From CAVQGZ01 sp942491665 (GTDB lineage Bacteria; Actinomycetota; Actinomycetes; Jiangellales; Jiangellaceae): a DNA stretch of 64,000 nt. The first letter of the stretch is position 1, and every line of letters begins with the position of its first letter. The notes below the pieces were generated by a model. That model was not told where the DNA came from. It saw only the letters and a list, made by a program, of their open reading frames with translations, and ran no database searches. The position numbers and the translations under genes were made by a program. Of this stretch, positions 8,128-17,519 are shown piece after piece. The DNA lies in NCBI GenBank assembly GCA_942491665.1, contig CALOBR010000021.1, forward strand, positions 248,001 to 312,000. Direction: 5' to 3'.

Positions 8128-8694
8128 GTGAACGACTCGCTCGTCACCCTGCTGGCTGCTGAGGGTGGTGAAGAAGTCGAGGGCAGCGCGATCCTGGTGC
8201 CCGCGATCTACGACATCGTCTGGTCGGCCCTGTCGTTCGCAATCATCTTCTTCCTCTTCTGGCGCTTCGTGTGGCCGCAGATGCAGAAGGCGCTCGACGC
8301 ACGCAGCGAGGGCATCGAGCAGAAGCTCGACCAGGCTGAGGCCGACCGTGCCGAGGCTGCGGCCCTGCTCGAGCAGTACCGGGCCCAGCTCGCCGACGCC
8401 CGTGCCGAGGCCAACCGCCTGCGCTCGGACGGCCAGGCGCAGCGGGCCTCGATCGTGGCCGAGGCGCGCACCGAGGCTGACCAGGCTGCGCGGACGGTGA
8501 CCGAGCAGGCCCAGGCCAGGCTCTCCACCGACATGGCCAGCGCCAAGGCGTCGCTGTCGCGCGACGTCGGCGTCCTGGCGTCGGATCTGGCCGAGCGCAT
8601 CATCGGCGCGAACCTCGACCCCGAGCGCACGAGCTCGACGATCGACGCGTTCATCGCCGACCTCGAGGCCGCCCCCCAGGGAGGCGCGTCCTGA
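8128..8694 (+). CDS. atpF: ATP synthase Fo subunit b
   Basis: Peripheral-stalk subunit of 188 residues. One N-terminal membrane helix at about residues 28-48 (IVWSALSFAIIFFLFWRFV) is followed by a long charged helix rich in Ala, Glu and Arg. The gene starts with GTG at 8128, only 3 bases after the atpE stop, and its stop overlaps the atpH ATG by one base (TGATG). Confidence 0.95.
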   Translation: MNDSLVTLLAAEGGEEVEGSAILVPAIYDIVWSALSFAIIFFLFWRFVWPQMQKALDARSEGIEQKLDQAEADRAEAAALLEQYRAQLADARAEANRLRSDGQAQRASIVAEARTEADQAARTVTEQAQARLSTDMASAKASLSRDVGVLASDLAERIIGANLDPERTSSTIDAFIADLEAAPQGGAS

Positions 8695-9500
8695 TGCAAG
8701 GAGCCAGCCGAGCGTCGCTGGCCGTCGTGCGCGAGGAGTTTCGCGCCGACCCGGCGACGAGCACCGATGTGGTTGGGTCGCAGCTGCTGTCGGTGGCGTC
8801 GCTGCTGGGTCGCGAGACCTCGCTGCGCAACGCCCTGACCGACAACGGGTCCACATCCGAGCGCCGGGTCGAGCTGGCCAGGAGCATCTTCACCGACAAG
8901 GTCGCGCCCCAGACGGTGTCGGTGCTTGCGACGGTTGTCGCGCAGCGCTGGTCCCCGCCCCGCGACCTCGTCGAGGTGCTGGAGATTCTCGGAGCCGAGG
9001 CGTTGCTGGCCCACGCCGAGGCCGACGGACGCATCGACACCGTCGAGGAGGAGCTCTTCCGCTTCTCCCGCATCCTCGAGTCGTCCCCGGACCTCCAGCT
9101 GCTGCTGTCGGACCCGGCGGTCGCGCCCGCCACCAAGTCCACGGTCGTCGCTGAGCTGCTCACCGACAAGGTGCAGCCGGAGACGGTGACCCTGGTGACG
9201 CACGCAGGCGCGCATGCCCTGAGCCGTCCCGTGGCCGACCGGCTCGACGAGCTCGTTCAGCTTGCGGCGGCACGGCGCCATCAGCTGCTGGCCGACGTGC
9301 GCGCACCGATGCCGCTGACCGAGGAGCAGACCAGGCGTCTGGCCGCCGCCCTCGGGCGGATCTACGGCCAGGAGGTCACTGTGGCGGTTTCCGTCGACCC
9401 CGAGGTTCTCGGCGGGGCCGTCGTCCGCATCGGGGACGAGATCATCGACGGCTCCATCGCGAGCCGGATGGCGGCAGCCCGCCGCTCACTGACCCAGTAG
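8694..9500 (+). CDS. atpH: ATP synthase F1 subunit delta
   Basis: Peripheral-stalk connector between subunit b and F1, 268 residues. The C-terminal part shows the delta/OSCP signature region PLTEEQTRRLAAALGRIYG followed by VDPEVLGGAVVRIGDEIIDGS. The protein is longer than the 180-residue E. coli delta, as in several actinobacteria, through extra sequence in the N-terminal half. Unlike mycobacteria, it is not fused to a b-type domain, since the N terminus has no membrane helix. Confidence 0.93.
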   Translation: MQGASRASLAVVREEFRADPATSTDVVGSQLLSVASLLGRETSLRNALTDNGSTSERRVELARSIFTDKVAPQTVSVLATVVAQRWSPPRDLVEVLEILGAEALLAHAEADGRIDTVEEELFRFSRILESSPDLQLLLSDPAVAPATKSTVVAELLTDKVQPETVTLVTHAGAHALSRPVADRLDELVQLAAARRHQLLADVRAPMPLTEEQTRRLAAALGRIYGQEVTVAVSVDPEVLGGAVVRIGDEIIDGSIASRMAAARRSLTQ

Positions 9501-9539
9501 CACCACCCGCGAACACTTACTCAGGGAGTACGAAGCACG

Positions 9540-11204
9540 ATGACCGAGCTGAGCATTCGGCCCGACGAGATTCGGGACGCGATCTCGCGCCATGTCGCGG
9601 AGTACCAGCCCGAGACCTCCCGCGAGGAGATCGGGCAAGTCGCCGAGGCCGGCGACGGCATCGCCCGTGTCGAGGGGCTCCCCTCGGCCATGGCCAACGA
9701 GCTGCTGGAGTTCCACGGCGGCGTCCTCGGCCTCGCCCTGAACCTCGACGTCCGCGAGATCGGCTGCGTGATCCTGGGCGACTACCAACCCATCGAAGAG
9801 GGCCAGCAGGTCAAGCGCACCGGTGAGGTGCTCTCGGTGCCGATCGGCGACGGCTTTCTCGGTCGCGTGATCGACCCGCTCGGTGAGCCGATCGACGGCC
9901 TTGGCCCGATCGAAGCCGAAGGCCGCCGGGCCCTGGAGCTGCAGGCGCCCAGCGTCGTGGAGCGCCAGCCGGTGTCTGAGCCGCTTCAGACCGGCATCAA
10001 GGCCGTCGACGCCATGACGCCGATCGGCCGCGGCCAGCGCCAGCTGATCATCGGCGACCGCCAGACCGGCAAGACCGCGGTCGCGATCGACACGATCATC
10101 AACCAGCGCGACAACTGGGCCACCGGCGACCCCGACAAGCAGGTGCGCTGTGTCTACGTCGGTGTCGGCCAAAAGGGCTCGACCATCGCCTCGGTGCGTA
10201 CCGCGCTGGAGGAGTCGGGTGCGCTGGAGTACACGACCATCGTCGCCTCGCCGGCGTCTGACCCGGCCGGCTTCAAGTACATCGCTCCCTACACCGGCTC
10301 GGCCATCGGCCAGCACTGGATGTACCAGGGCAAGCACGTCCTGATCGTCTTCGACGACCTGTCCAAGCAGGCCGAGGCCTACCGCTCGGTGTCGCTGCTG
10401 CTGCGTCGCCCGCCGGGCCGCGAGGCCTACCCCGGCGACGTCTTCTACCTGCACTCGCGCCTGCTCGAGCGTTGCGCGAAGCTGTCCGACGACCTTGGTG
10501 CGGGCTCCCTGACCGGGCTGCCGATCATCGAGACCAAGGCCAACGACGTGTCGGCGTTCATCCCGACCAACGTCATCTCCATCACCGACGGTCAGTGCTT
10601 CTTGGAGACCGACCTGTTCAACTCCGGTGTGCGACCGGCGATCAACGTCGGCATCTCGGTGTCGCGTGTCGGTGGTGCCGCTCAGGTGAAGGCCATCCGC
10701 AAGGTCGCAGGGTCACTGCGTCTCGATCTGGCTCAGTACCGCGCTCTGGAGGCCTTCGCCGCTTTCGCCTCCGACCTCGACAAGGCCTCGCGCGCCCAGC
10801 TCGACCGCGGTGCCCGTCTGGTCGAGCTGCTCAAGCAGCCGCAGTACTCCCCGTTCCCGGTCAACAAGCAGGTCGTGTCGCTGTGGTCGGGCAGCTCAGG
10901 GGGCCTGGACGACGTGCCGTTGGAGGACATCCGCCGGTTCGAGACGGAGTTTCTCGACTACGTCGGCCGTGAGCACGCCCAGGCGTTGGCGTCGATCGCC
11001 GACACCAACGACCTGTCTGACGACACGGTGTCCGGGCTGGAGTCCGCACTCACGTCCTTCAAGGGCCAGTTCGTCACCAGCAGCGGCCAGCCGCTCATCA
11101 AGGACGTGCCGGTCGATGCCATGGAGGACGAGGCCGATGCCTTGTCGGTCACCAAGAAGGTGCGCAAGGCGCCACCTGCCGGGACCGCCGGGAAGACCTC
11201 CTGA
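9540..11204 (+). CDS. atpA: ATP synthase F1 subunit alpha
   Basis: Non-catalytic nucleotide-binding subunit, 554 residues. The Walker A motif is GDRQTGKT (172-179), and the alpha signature PAINVGISVSRVGGAAQ lies near residue 365. The C-terminal 35-40 residues extend beyond the E. coli protein; such tails occur in actinobacterial alpha subunits and in mycobacteria suppress ATP hydrolysis, so this one may do likewise (inference). The ATG lies 39 bases after atpH, with the ribosome site CAGGGAG upstream. Confidence 0.97.
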   Translation: MTELSIRPDEIRDAISRHVAEYQPETSREEIGQVAEAGDGIARVEGLPSAMANELLEFHGGVLGLALNLDVREIGCVILGDYQPIEEGQQVKRTGEVLSVPIGDGFLGRVIDPLGEPIDGLGPIEAEGRRALELQAPSVVERQPVSEPLQTGIKAVDAMTPIGRGQRQLIIGDRQTGKTAVAIDTIINQRDNWATGDPDKQVRCVYVGVGQKGSTIASVRTALEESGALEYTTIVASPASDPAGFKYIAPYTGSAIGQHWMYQGKHVLIVFDDLSKQAEAYRSVSLLLRRPPGREAYPGDVFYLHSRLLERCAKLSDDLGAGSLTGLPIIETKANDVSAFIPTNVISITDGQCFLETDLFNSGVRPAINVGISVSRVGGAAQVKAIRKVAGSLRLDLAQYRALEAFAAFASDLDKASRAQLDRGARLVELLKQPQYSPFPVNKQVVSLWSGSSGGLDDVPLEDIRRFETEFLDYVGREHAQALASIADTNDLSDDTVSGLESALTSFKGQFVTSSGQPLIKDVPVDAMEDEADALSVTKKVRKAPPAGTAGKTS

Positions 11205-11207
11205 GCC

Positions 11208-12131
11208 ATGGGAGCCCAGCTTCGCGTCCTGCGCCGACGGGTGAAGTCCGTCGAGTCGACCAAGAAGATCACTCGCGCCCAGGAGCTGATCGCAGCGTCG
11301 CGCATCGTCAAGGCTCAGGGACGTCTGGAGGCGACCCGGCCCTACTTCCAGGCGCTGCTCAAGGCGTTGTCGGCGGCCGTGTCCAATGCGACGGTCGACC
11401 ACGCACTCCTCACGCCGCGAGATGCCAAACGAGCCGCGGTGATCGTCTTCACCGCTGATCGAGGGTTCGCCGGCGCCTACTCGGCCAACACGATCCGCGA
11501 GGCGCGCGCTCTGATCGCGCTCCTCGAGGAGCAGGGCATGGAGATCGACCTGTATGCCGTCGGGCAGAAGGGGGCGCAGTACTTCAAGTTCCGCGGCCTC
11601 GAGCTGTCCGGGCAGTGGTCGGGCTTCACCGAGGAGCCGACGTATGGCGATGCGACCGAGGTCGCTGACGTCGTGATCGAAGCGTTCATGAAGGGTTCGG
11701 AGAACGGCGGCGTCGACCAGATCCACGGAGTCGGCCACCAGTTCATCAACCGGGTCACCCAGACGGCCGTGGCTCGTCGCATCCTGCCGATCGAGGTGCA
11801 GGTGGAAGAGGTTGACACCTCGACAGACGCACCCGGCGGCCAGGAGACCTTCCCGCTGTACGAGTTCGAGCCGTCACCAGAAGGCGTGCTGGACAGCCTC
11901 TTGCCCCGCTACGTCCGGTGGTTCGTGTTCTCGTCGCTGCTGCACGGAGCGGTGTCGGAGCACGCGGCCCGGCAGCGTGCGATGAAGTCGGCGACTGACA
12001 ACGCCGAAGAGCTCATCAAGACCCTCACCCGCCAGGCCAACCAGGCTCGGCAGGGCGAGATCACCCAAGAAATCAGCGAGATCGTCGGCGGAGCGGACGC
12101 ACTGGCGTCGGCAGCCGCAGGGAGTGAGTGA
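11208..12131 (+). CDS. atpG: ATP synthase F1 subunit gamma
   Basis: Central-stalk rotor subunit, 307 residues. The N-terminal helix MGAQLRVLRRRVKSVESTKK and the C-terminal helix with ARQRAMKSATDNAEEL form the coiled-coil shaft. A short acidic stretch (TSTDAPGGQETF, about residues 204-215) fits the small gamma insertion seen in actinobacteria. It begins 3 bases after the atpA stop. Confidence 0.96.
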   Translation: MGAQLRVLRRRVKSVESTKKITRAQELIAASRIVKAQGRLEATRPYFQALLKALSAAVSNATVDHALLTPRDAKRAAVIVFTADRGFAGAYSANTIREARALIALLEEQGMEIDLYAVGQKGAQYFKFRGLELSGQWSGFTEEPTYGDATEVADVVIEAFMKGSENGGVDQIHGVGHQFINRVTQTAVARRILPIEVQVEEVDTSTDAPGGQETFPLYEFEPSPEGVLDSLLPRYVRWFVFSSLLHGAVSEHAARQRAMKSATDNAEELIKTLTRQANQARQGEITQEISEIVGGADALASAAAGSE

Positions 12132-12133
12132 GA

Positions 12134-13597
<1,464 letters not shown>

Positions 13598-13634
13598 GCG
13601 AGCCGATCGGGTCTGACAGGCAGGAGAGGTCGCG

Positions 13635-14033
13635 TTGGAAACGCTGCAGGTCGAGCTGGTGTCCGCCGAGCGGCTGGTGTGGTCGGGTGACGCCACCATG
13701 GTCACCACCCGCACCACCGACGGCAAGATCGGCATCATGCCCCGGCATGAGCCGATGCTGGCCGTCCTCGTCCCCGGACGCGTCACCATCCACCTCCCGG
13801 ACGGCACGCAGCAGCATGGGGCGGTGCACGGCGGGTTCCTGGGCGTGGACGAGGGCAACGTCGAGATCATCGCCGAGGTGGCCGAGCTCGCCCACGAGAT
13901 CGACGTCGACCGGGCTCACCTCGCGCTGAAGAACGCCGAGGCCGACCCCGACAACCCGTCCAGCCACGCGGCCCAGGCCCGAGCCAAGGCCCGCATCTCC
14001 GCGGTGCACAACCAGGGGCTCGTCCGCGGCTGA
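13635..14033 (+). CDS. atpC: ATP synthase F1 subunit epsilon
   Basis: Rotor and regulatory subunit, 132 residues. The N-terminal beta sandwich begins LQVELVSAERLVWSGDA and includes GKIGIMPRHEPMLAVL. A short C-terminal helical part follows, which in other species can latch onto F1 to inhibit ATP hydrolysis. The start is a rare TTG at 13635 with AGGAGAG 8 bases upstream. It is the last gene of the operon and is followed by a hairpin. Confidence 0.93.
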   Translation: METLQVELVSAERLVWSGDATMVTTRTTDGKIGIMPRHEPMLAVLVPGRVTIHLPDGTQQHGAVHGGFLGVDEGNVEIIAEVAELAHEIDVDRAHLALKNAEADPDNPSSHAAQARAKARISAVHNQGLVRG

Positions 14034-14043
14034 CCCACCCTGA

Positions 14044-14060
14044 GTGGCCCGGGCGGCCAC
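14044..14060. terminator. Hairpin between convergent atpC and adenosyltransferase genes
   Basis: GTGGCC (14044-14049) and GGCCAC (14055-14060) pair around a 5-base loop in the 32-base gap between the two stop codons. There is no T tract, as is usual in high-GC actinobacteria. It could end transcription from both sides. Confidence 0.5.
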
Positions 14061-14065
14061 GCGCG

Positions 14066-14653
14066 TCAGGACTGGCGGCGACCGGGCTCCCAGAGGACGT
14101 CGGCGACCTCGCCGGACCCCGCACGGTTGGCGTGCCGGCAGAGGATGAACAGCAGGTCCGACAGCCGGTTGAGGTAGGTCGCCGGCAGAGCGTTCATGTC
14201 TTCGCCGTGGTCGTACAGCGCTGCCCACGTGGCGCGCTCGGCCCGACGGACTGTCGTGCGGGCCACGTGCAGGAGTGCTGCGGCCGGCGTCCCGCCGGGC
14301 AGGATGAACGACCGCAGTGGCGCCAGCTCGGCGTTGAAGTGGTCGCACTGCCCCTCGAGCCACGTGATGTACGCCTCGTCCACCCGTAGCGGCGGCACCT
14401 CGGGGTTCTCGCGCACCGGCGTGCACAGGTCGGCGCCCACGTCGAACAAGTCGTTCTGGACGGTGCGCAGCACCTCGGCGACCTCGTCGGGCAGCCTACC
14501 CAGGGCGAGCACCACCCCGATGGCCGAGTTGGCCTCGTCCACGTCGGCGTACGCCTCGAGTCGGGTGTCGGTCTTGCGCACCCGGCTGAAGTCGCCCAAC
14601 GCCGTCGTGCCGTCGTCGCCGGTTCGGGTGTAGATGCGTGTCAGGTTCACCAC
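14066..14653 (-). CDS. PduO-type cob(I)alamin adenosyltransferase
   Basis: Transfers adenosyl from ATP to cob(I)alamin to make adenosylcobalamin, the cofactor of acyl-CoA mutases such as the one encoded at 29.8 kb. The 195-residue protein begins with the family signature IYTRTGDDGTTALGDFSR (ATP-binding loop) and has YADVDEANSAIG and VRRAERATWAA, the conserved Arg/Glu cluster. Start codons are GTG at 14653 or the adjacent GTG at 14650. It converges with atpC and diverges from murA, an arrangement also found in other actinomycetes. A leaderless promoter box lies just upstream. Confidence 0.92.
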   Translation of the reverse strand: MVNLTRIYTRTGDDGTTALGDFSRVRKTDTRLEAYADVDEANSAIGVVLALGRLPDEVAEVLRTVQNDLFDVGADLCTPVRENPEVPPLRVDEAYITWLEGQCDHFNAELAPLRSFILPGGTPAAALLHVARTTVRRAERATWAALYDHGEDMNALPATYLNRLSDLLFILCRHANRAGSGEVADVLWEPGRRQS

Positions 14654-14659
14654 CCCCTC

Positions 14660-14685
14660 AGCCTAGGCGTCGAGGCGCCTACGAT
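14660..14685. promoter_or_regulatory. Back-to-back -10 boxes of adenosyltransferase and murA genes
   Basis: On the minus strand TAGGCT (14665 to 14660) ends 6 bases before the adenosyltransferase GTG at 14653. On the plus strand TACGAT (14680-14685) ends 6 bases before the murA GTG at 14692. Both fit TAnnnT, neither gene has a Shine-Dalgarno site, and the gap is only 38 bases. Both transcripts are therefore predicted to be leaderless, with -35 regions lying inside or near the opposite gene. Confidence 0.45.
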
Positions 14686-14691
14686 CACCGC

Positions 14692-15990
14692 GTGGCTGCC
14701 GACGCGATCCCGGAGCGCCTGCGCGTGCACGGCGGTTCGCGGCTAGACGGAGCCGTGCGGATCGCCGGGGCCAAGAACAGCGCGCTCAAGCTGATGGCGG
14801 CCGCGCTGCTGGCGCCGGGACGCAGCGTCCTCCACGACGTGCCGGACATCCTCGACGTCGAGTACATGGCCGCCATGCTGGAGAACCTCGGGTGCTCCAT
14901 CGAGCGCTACGGCAGGTCGGTGGCGATCACCGTGCCCAGCGACGACGGGCTGACCCACCGAGCGCCCTACGGCCTGGTGCGGCGGCTGCGGGCCTCCATC
15001 GCGGTGCTCGGTCCGCTGGTGGGCCGTCTGGGCGCGGCCGAGGTGGCGTTGCCCGGTGGTGACAACATCGGCTCCCGGGGCCTGGACATGCACCTGGCCG
15101 GGCTGGAGCGCCTCGGTGCCAGCATCGGCGTCGAGCACGGCAACGTTGTCGCCAGGGCGCCGGGTGGCCTGCAGGGCAGGTCGGTGTGGCTCGACTTCCC
15201 GAGCGTCGGGGCGACGGAGAACCTGCTCATGGCGGGGGTCCTGGCGCAGGGCACGACGGTCATCGACAACGCGGCTCGGGAGCCGGAGATCGTCGACCTC
15301 TGCCAGATGCTCGCTGCTATGGGTGCCGAGATCGACGGCGCGGGGTCGTCGACGGTGGTCGTACGAGGAGTCGCAGGGCTGCACCCCGTCGAGCACGTCG
15401 TCGTCCCCGACCGCATCGTCACGGGCACCTGGGCGGTGGCGGCGGTGATGACCCAGGGTGACGTGACCATCACCAATGCCCGACCGGAGCACCTCGAGAT
15501 CGTGCTCGACAAGCTGTCGTGGGCCGGTGCGCGCCTGAACACGGTGCCGGACGGGATGCGGGTGCGCATGGACCGACGCCCCCGTGCCTTCGACGTCGTG
15601 ACGCTGCCCTACCCGGGCTTTCCGACCGACCTGCAGCCGATGGTCGTCGCCCTCAACTCGATCGCCGACGGCACCTCGATGATCACCGAGAACGTCTTTG
15701 AGTCGCGCTTCATGTTCGTCAACGAGCTGGCGCGGCTCGGGGCGGACGTGCGCACCGAGGGCCACCACGCCGCCGTGCGCGGCAAGGGGTCGCTGTCGGG
15801 GGCGCCGGTGGCGGCCACCGACATCCGGGCGGGGGCCGGCCTGGTGCTCGCCGGGCTGGTCGCCGAGGGCGAGACCCTGGTGACTTCGGTGCACCACATC
15901 GACCGGGGGTACCCCGACTTCGTGCCCCAGCTGTGTGCGCTGGGTGCGACGGTGACGCGCGAAGCTGACGAGCAGGACGCCTACGCCTGA
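14692..15990 (+). CDS. murA: UDP-N-acetylglucosamine 1-carboxyvinyltransferase with Asp at the catalytic Cys position
   Basis: First committed enzyme of peptidoglycan synthesis: adds enolpyruvate from PEP to UDP-GlcNAc. The 432-residue protein is a two-domain EPSP-synthase fold with AGAKNSALKLM near the N terminus, DNAAREPEIVDL, and HIDRGYPDFVPQL at the C terminus. The active-site loop reads PGGDNIGSRGLDMH, so the residue equal to E. coli Cys115 is Asp124. The same Cys-to-Asp change makes mycobacterial and chlamydial MurA insensitive to fosfomycin, so intrinsic resistance is expected. The GTG at 14692 follows a leaderless-type -10 box. Confidence 0.95.
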   Translation: MAADAIPERLRVHGGSRLDGAVRIAGAKNSALKLMAAALLAPGRSVLHDVPDILDVEYMAAMLENLGCSIERYGRSVAITVPSDDGLTHRAPYGLVRRLRASIAVLGPLVGRLGAAEVALPGGDNIGSRGLDMHLAGLERLGASIGVEHGNVVARAPGGLQGRSVWLDFPSVGATENLLMAGVLAQGTTVIDNAAREPEIVDLCQMLAAMGAEIDGAGSSTVVVRGVAGLHPVEHVVVPDRIVTGTWAVAAVMTQGDVTITNARPEHLEIVLDKLSWAGARLNTVPDGMRVRMDRRPRAFDVVTLPYPGFPTDLQPMVVALNSIADGTSMITENVFESRFMFVNELARLGADVRTEGHHAAVRGKGSLSGAPVAATDIRAGAGLVLAGLVAEGETLVTSVHHIDRGYPDFVPQLCALGATVTREADEQDAYA

Positions 15991-16007
15991 GCCGGTCGGC
16001 TCAGGCG
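15984..16007. terminator. Bidirectional terminator hairpin after murA
   Basis: A perfect 10-base stem, CGCCTGAGCC and GGCTCAGGCG, with the 4-base loop GGTC. Both convergent stop codons (murA TGA at 15988-15990 and the membrane protein stop at 16001-16003) lie in the stem. No T tract. Confidence 0.65.
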
Positions 16008-16333
16008 CCCGGGTACGTCCCGAGCACCTGCTCGGCCCGCACGGCGTCGTGCGGCCACACCATCACGCGCAGGCCGTTCGTGGTCTCGGTGAGTCCCGAA
16101 ACGATGCCGGCGGCCTGCAGCGCGGTCCGCATCCGCGTCGCCTCGGCGGCCGACGTGGGCTCGGCGATCGGCACGAGCAGCCCGTAGTCGAGCGGGTCAG
16201 CAGGCTGCGGGGCGGGGGCGACGACGCTCTGACCCCGCGCGAACGCCCAACGAAGGATCAGCACCATGACGACGAGGCCGGCCAGCGCGACCAGCGGCCC
16301 GAACGCGTAGGAGAAACTGCCCCAGCTCGGCAC
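16001..16333 (-). CDS. Small membrane protein with C-terminal cytoplasmic domain
   Basis: Unrecognised protein of about 110 residues. One membrane helix near the N terminus (FGPLVALAGLVVMVLILRWAFARG) is followed by a soluble part of about 75 residues that resembles a small alpha/beta fold (LLVPIAEPTSAAEATRMRTALQAAGI then LRVMVWPHDAVRAEQVL). Similar unnamed proteins follow atp-murA in other actinomycetes. The GTG at 16333 is chosen because CACAAT, a good -10 box, lies 6 bases upstream. An upstream GTG at 16381 would add 16 residues. It converges with murA across a strong hairpin. Confidence 0.55.
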   Translation of the reverse strand: MPSWGSFSYAFGPLVALAGLVVMVLILRWAFARGQSVVAPAPQPADPLDYGLLVPIAEPTSAAEATRMRTALQAAGIVSGLTETTNGLRVMVWPHDAVRAEQVLGTYPGA

Positions 16334-16395
16334 GACGCCATTGTGGCCCTCGGTCACTGCCTGGGCGACCGGACGGGACACGCCGACGGGTCTCG

Positions 16396-16413
16396 CATGT
16401 CACACATGTCACA
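16396..16413. repeat. Tandem 9-base direct repeat in a divergent promoter region
   Basis: CATGTCACA occurs twice head to tail, followed by TG, so an extra CACATG overlaps the end. It lies between the membrane protein gene (minus) and the STAS gene (plus), about 80 bases upstream of the latter's start. It may be an operator or chance. Confidence 0.35.
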
Positions 16414-16492
16414 TGCGTCTCACTACTCTCGGACCACTCGCACCGTGCCGGGTCGTCGGCGCGGTGCTGTGCCCACGGTGGGGGAGGCAGAT

Positions 16493-16828
16493 GTGACCGA
16501 GGTCCAGCAGACCTCTGGCGGTCTGCGCCTGGTGGGGTTTCTCGACGTGCGCGGCGTCGCCGACGTCCGCTCGGCGTTGCACGCGCTGCTCGACGCTGCC
16601 GACGGTGACGTGCACGTCGACCTGAGCCAGCTGGTGGCGATCGACGCGACGGGGCTGGCCCTGATCGTCAGTGTCCATCGCCGCGCCCTCAACCAGGGGC
16701 GCCACCTCGTTCTGGAGGGCGTGGGTCCGTCGCTGGCACGGCTGCTCGCGGTCACCCGGCTGCACCGAGTTCTCACGGTGCGCCGGGCGCCGTCGATCGA
16801 GCTGACCCGCCGCCGGCCCGCCGCCTGA
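16493..16828 (+). CDS. STAS-domain protein (anti-sigma-factor antagonist-like)
   Basis: A 111-residue single STAS domain, the fold of SpoIIAA/RsbV proteins that bind anti-sigma kinases and are switched by phosphorylation of a Ser or Thr. The core strand-loop-helix reads VDLSQLVAIDATGLALIVSVHRRA. The phosphorylation loop is D51-A-T-G, leaving Thr53 as the only candidate site. The GTG at 16493 is supported by GGGGGAGG about 6 bases upstream. No anti-sigma factor or sigma factor gene is adjacent, so the partner is unknown. It could also be a plain STAS sensor. Confidence 0.7.
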   Translation: MTEVQQTSGGLRLVGFLDVRGVADVRSALHALLDAADGDVHVDLSQLVAIDATGLALIVSVHRRALNQGRHLVLEGVGPSLARLLAVTRLHRVLTVRRAPSIELTRRRPAA

Positions 16829-16853
16829 GCGCTCCCCCCACCTGACGCGGTGC

Positions 16854-17519
16854 TTAGGGGGCGGATCCGCCCTCGAGCAGCCCGCGTTCGTAGGCCACGA
16901 TCACCGCGCGGGTGCGGTCGTCAACGCCCAGCTTGGCGAACACCCGCAGCAGGTGCGTCTTCACCGTTGCCTCGCTGATGAACAGGGCACGTCCGATCTC
17001 GGCGTTCGTCATGCCCTGCGCAACGTGGGCCAGCACCTGAGTCTCACGCCGGGTCAACGACTCGGACTCTGGGGCCTGCACGTGGCGCACCAGGCGAGCC
17101 GCCACCGGCGGTGCCAGCACGGTCTCGCCTCGTCCGGCCGCACGCACGGCGTCGGCGAGGTCGGCCAGCGGCGCGTCCTTGAGCAGGTACCCGGTGGCAC
17201 CGGCAGCGACGGCCCGCACGATGTCGCGGTCGGTGTCGTAGGTGGTCAGCACCAGAACGTGCACGTCGGGAAGCTCGGCACAGATCGCCGTGGTGGCCGC
17301 CACCCCGTCCATCTCGGGCATGCGCAGATCCATCAGAACGACATCGGGACGCAGCACCCGGGCGCGGGCCACGGCTTCGGCGCCGTTGCTGGCCTCGCCA
17401 ACGATCTCGATGTCGGGCTCGACGTCGAGCATGCCGGCGACGCCGGCGCGCACGACGGGGTGGTCGTCGGCGAGCAGCACACGCACGCGGACGGGGGGTT
17501 GTTCAGCGGACGTCGACAC
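16854..17519 (-). CDS. NarL/LuxR-family response regulator
   Basis: Receiver domain (residues about 11-125) with ADDH acidic pocket, phospho-acceptor Asp64 in VLMDLRMPEMDG and the conserved Lys in YLLKDAP. It is joined to a C-terminal LuxR helix-turn-helix (SLTRRETQVLAHVAQGMTNA then SEATVKTHLLRVFAKL). Total 221 residues from the GTG at 17519, which has GAGGGAGG upstream and overlaps the kinase gene by 17 bases. It is the last gene of an ATPase-permease-kinase-regulator operon and probably controls that operon. Confidence 0.88.
   Translation of the reverse strand: MSTSAEQPPVRVRVLLADDHPVVRAGVAGMLDVEPDIEIVGEASNGAEAVARARVLRPDVVLMDLRMPEMDGVAATTAICAELPDVHVLVLTTYDTDRDIVRAVAAGATGYLLKDAPLADLADAVRAAGRGETVLAPPVAARLVRHVQAPESESLTRRETQVLAHVAQGMTNAEIGRALFISEATVKTHLLRVFAKLGVDDRTRAVIVAYERGLLEGGSAP

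Noticed and set aside
16831..16861. CCCCC and GGGGG runs as a terminator between the STAS and response regulator genes
   Set aside because: Only about five pairs with a 17-base loop; too weak to call.
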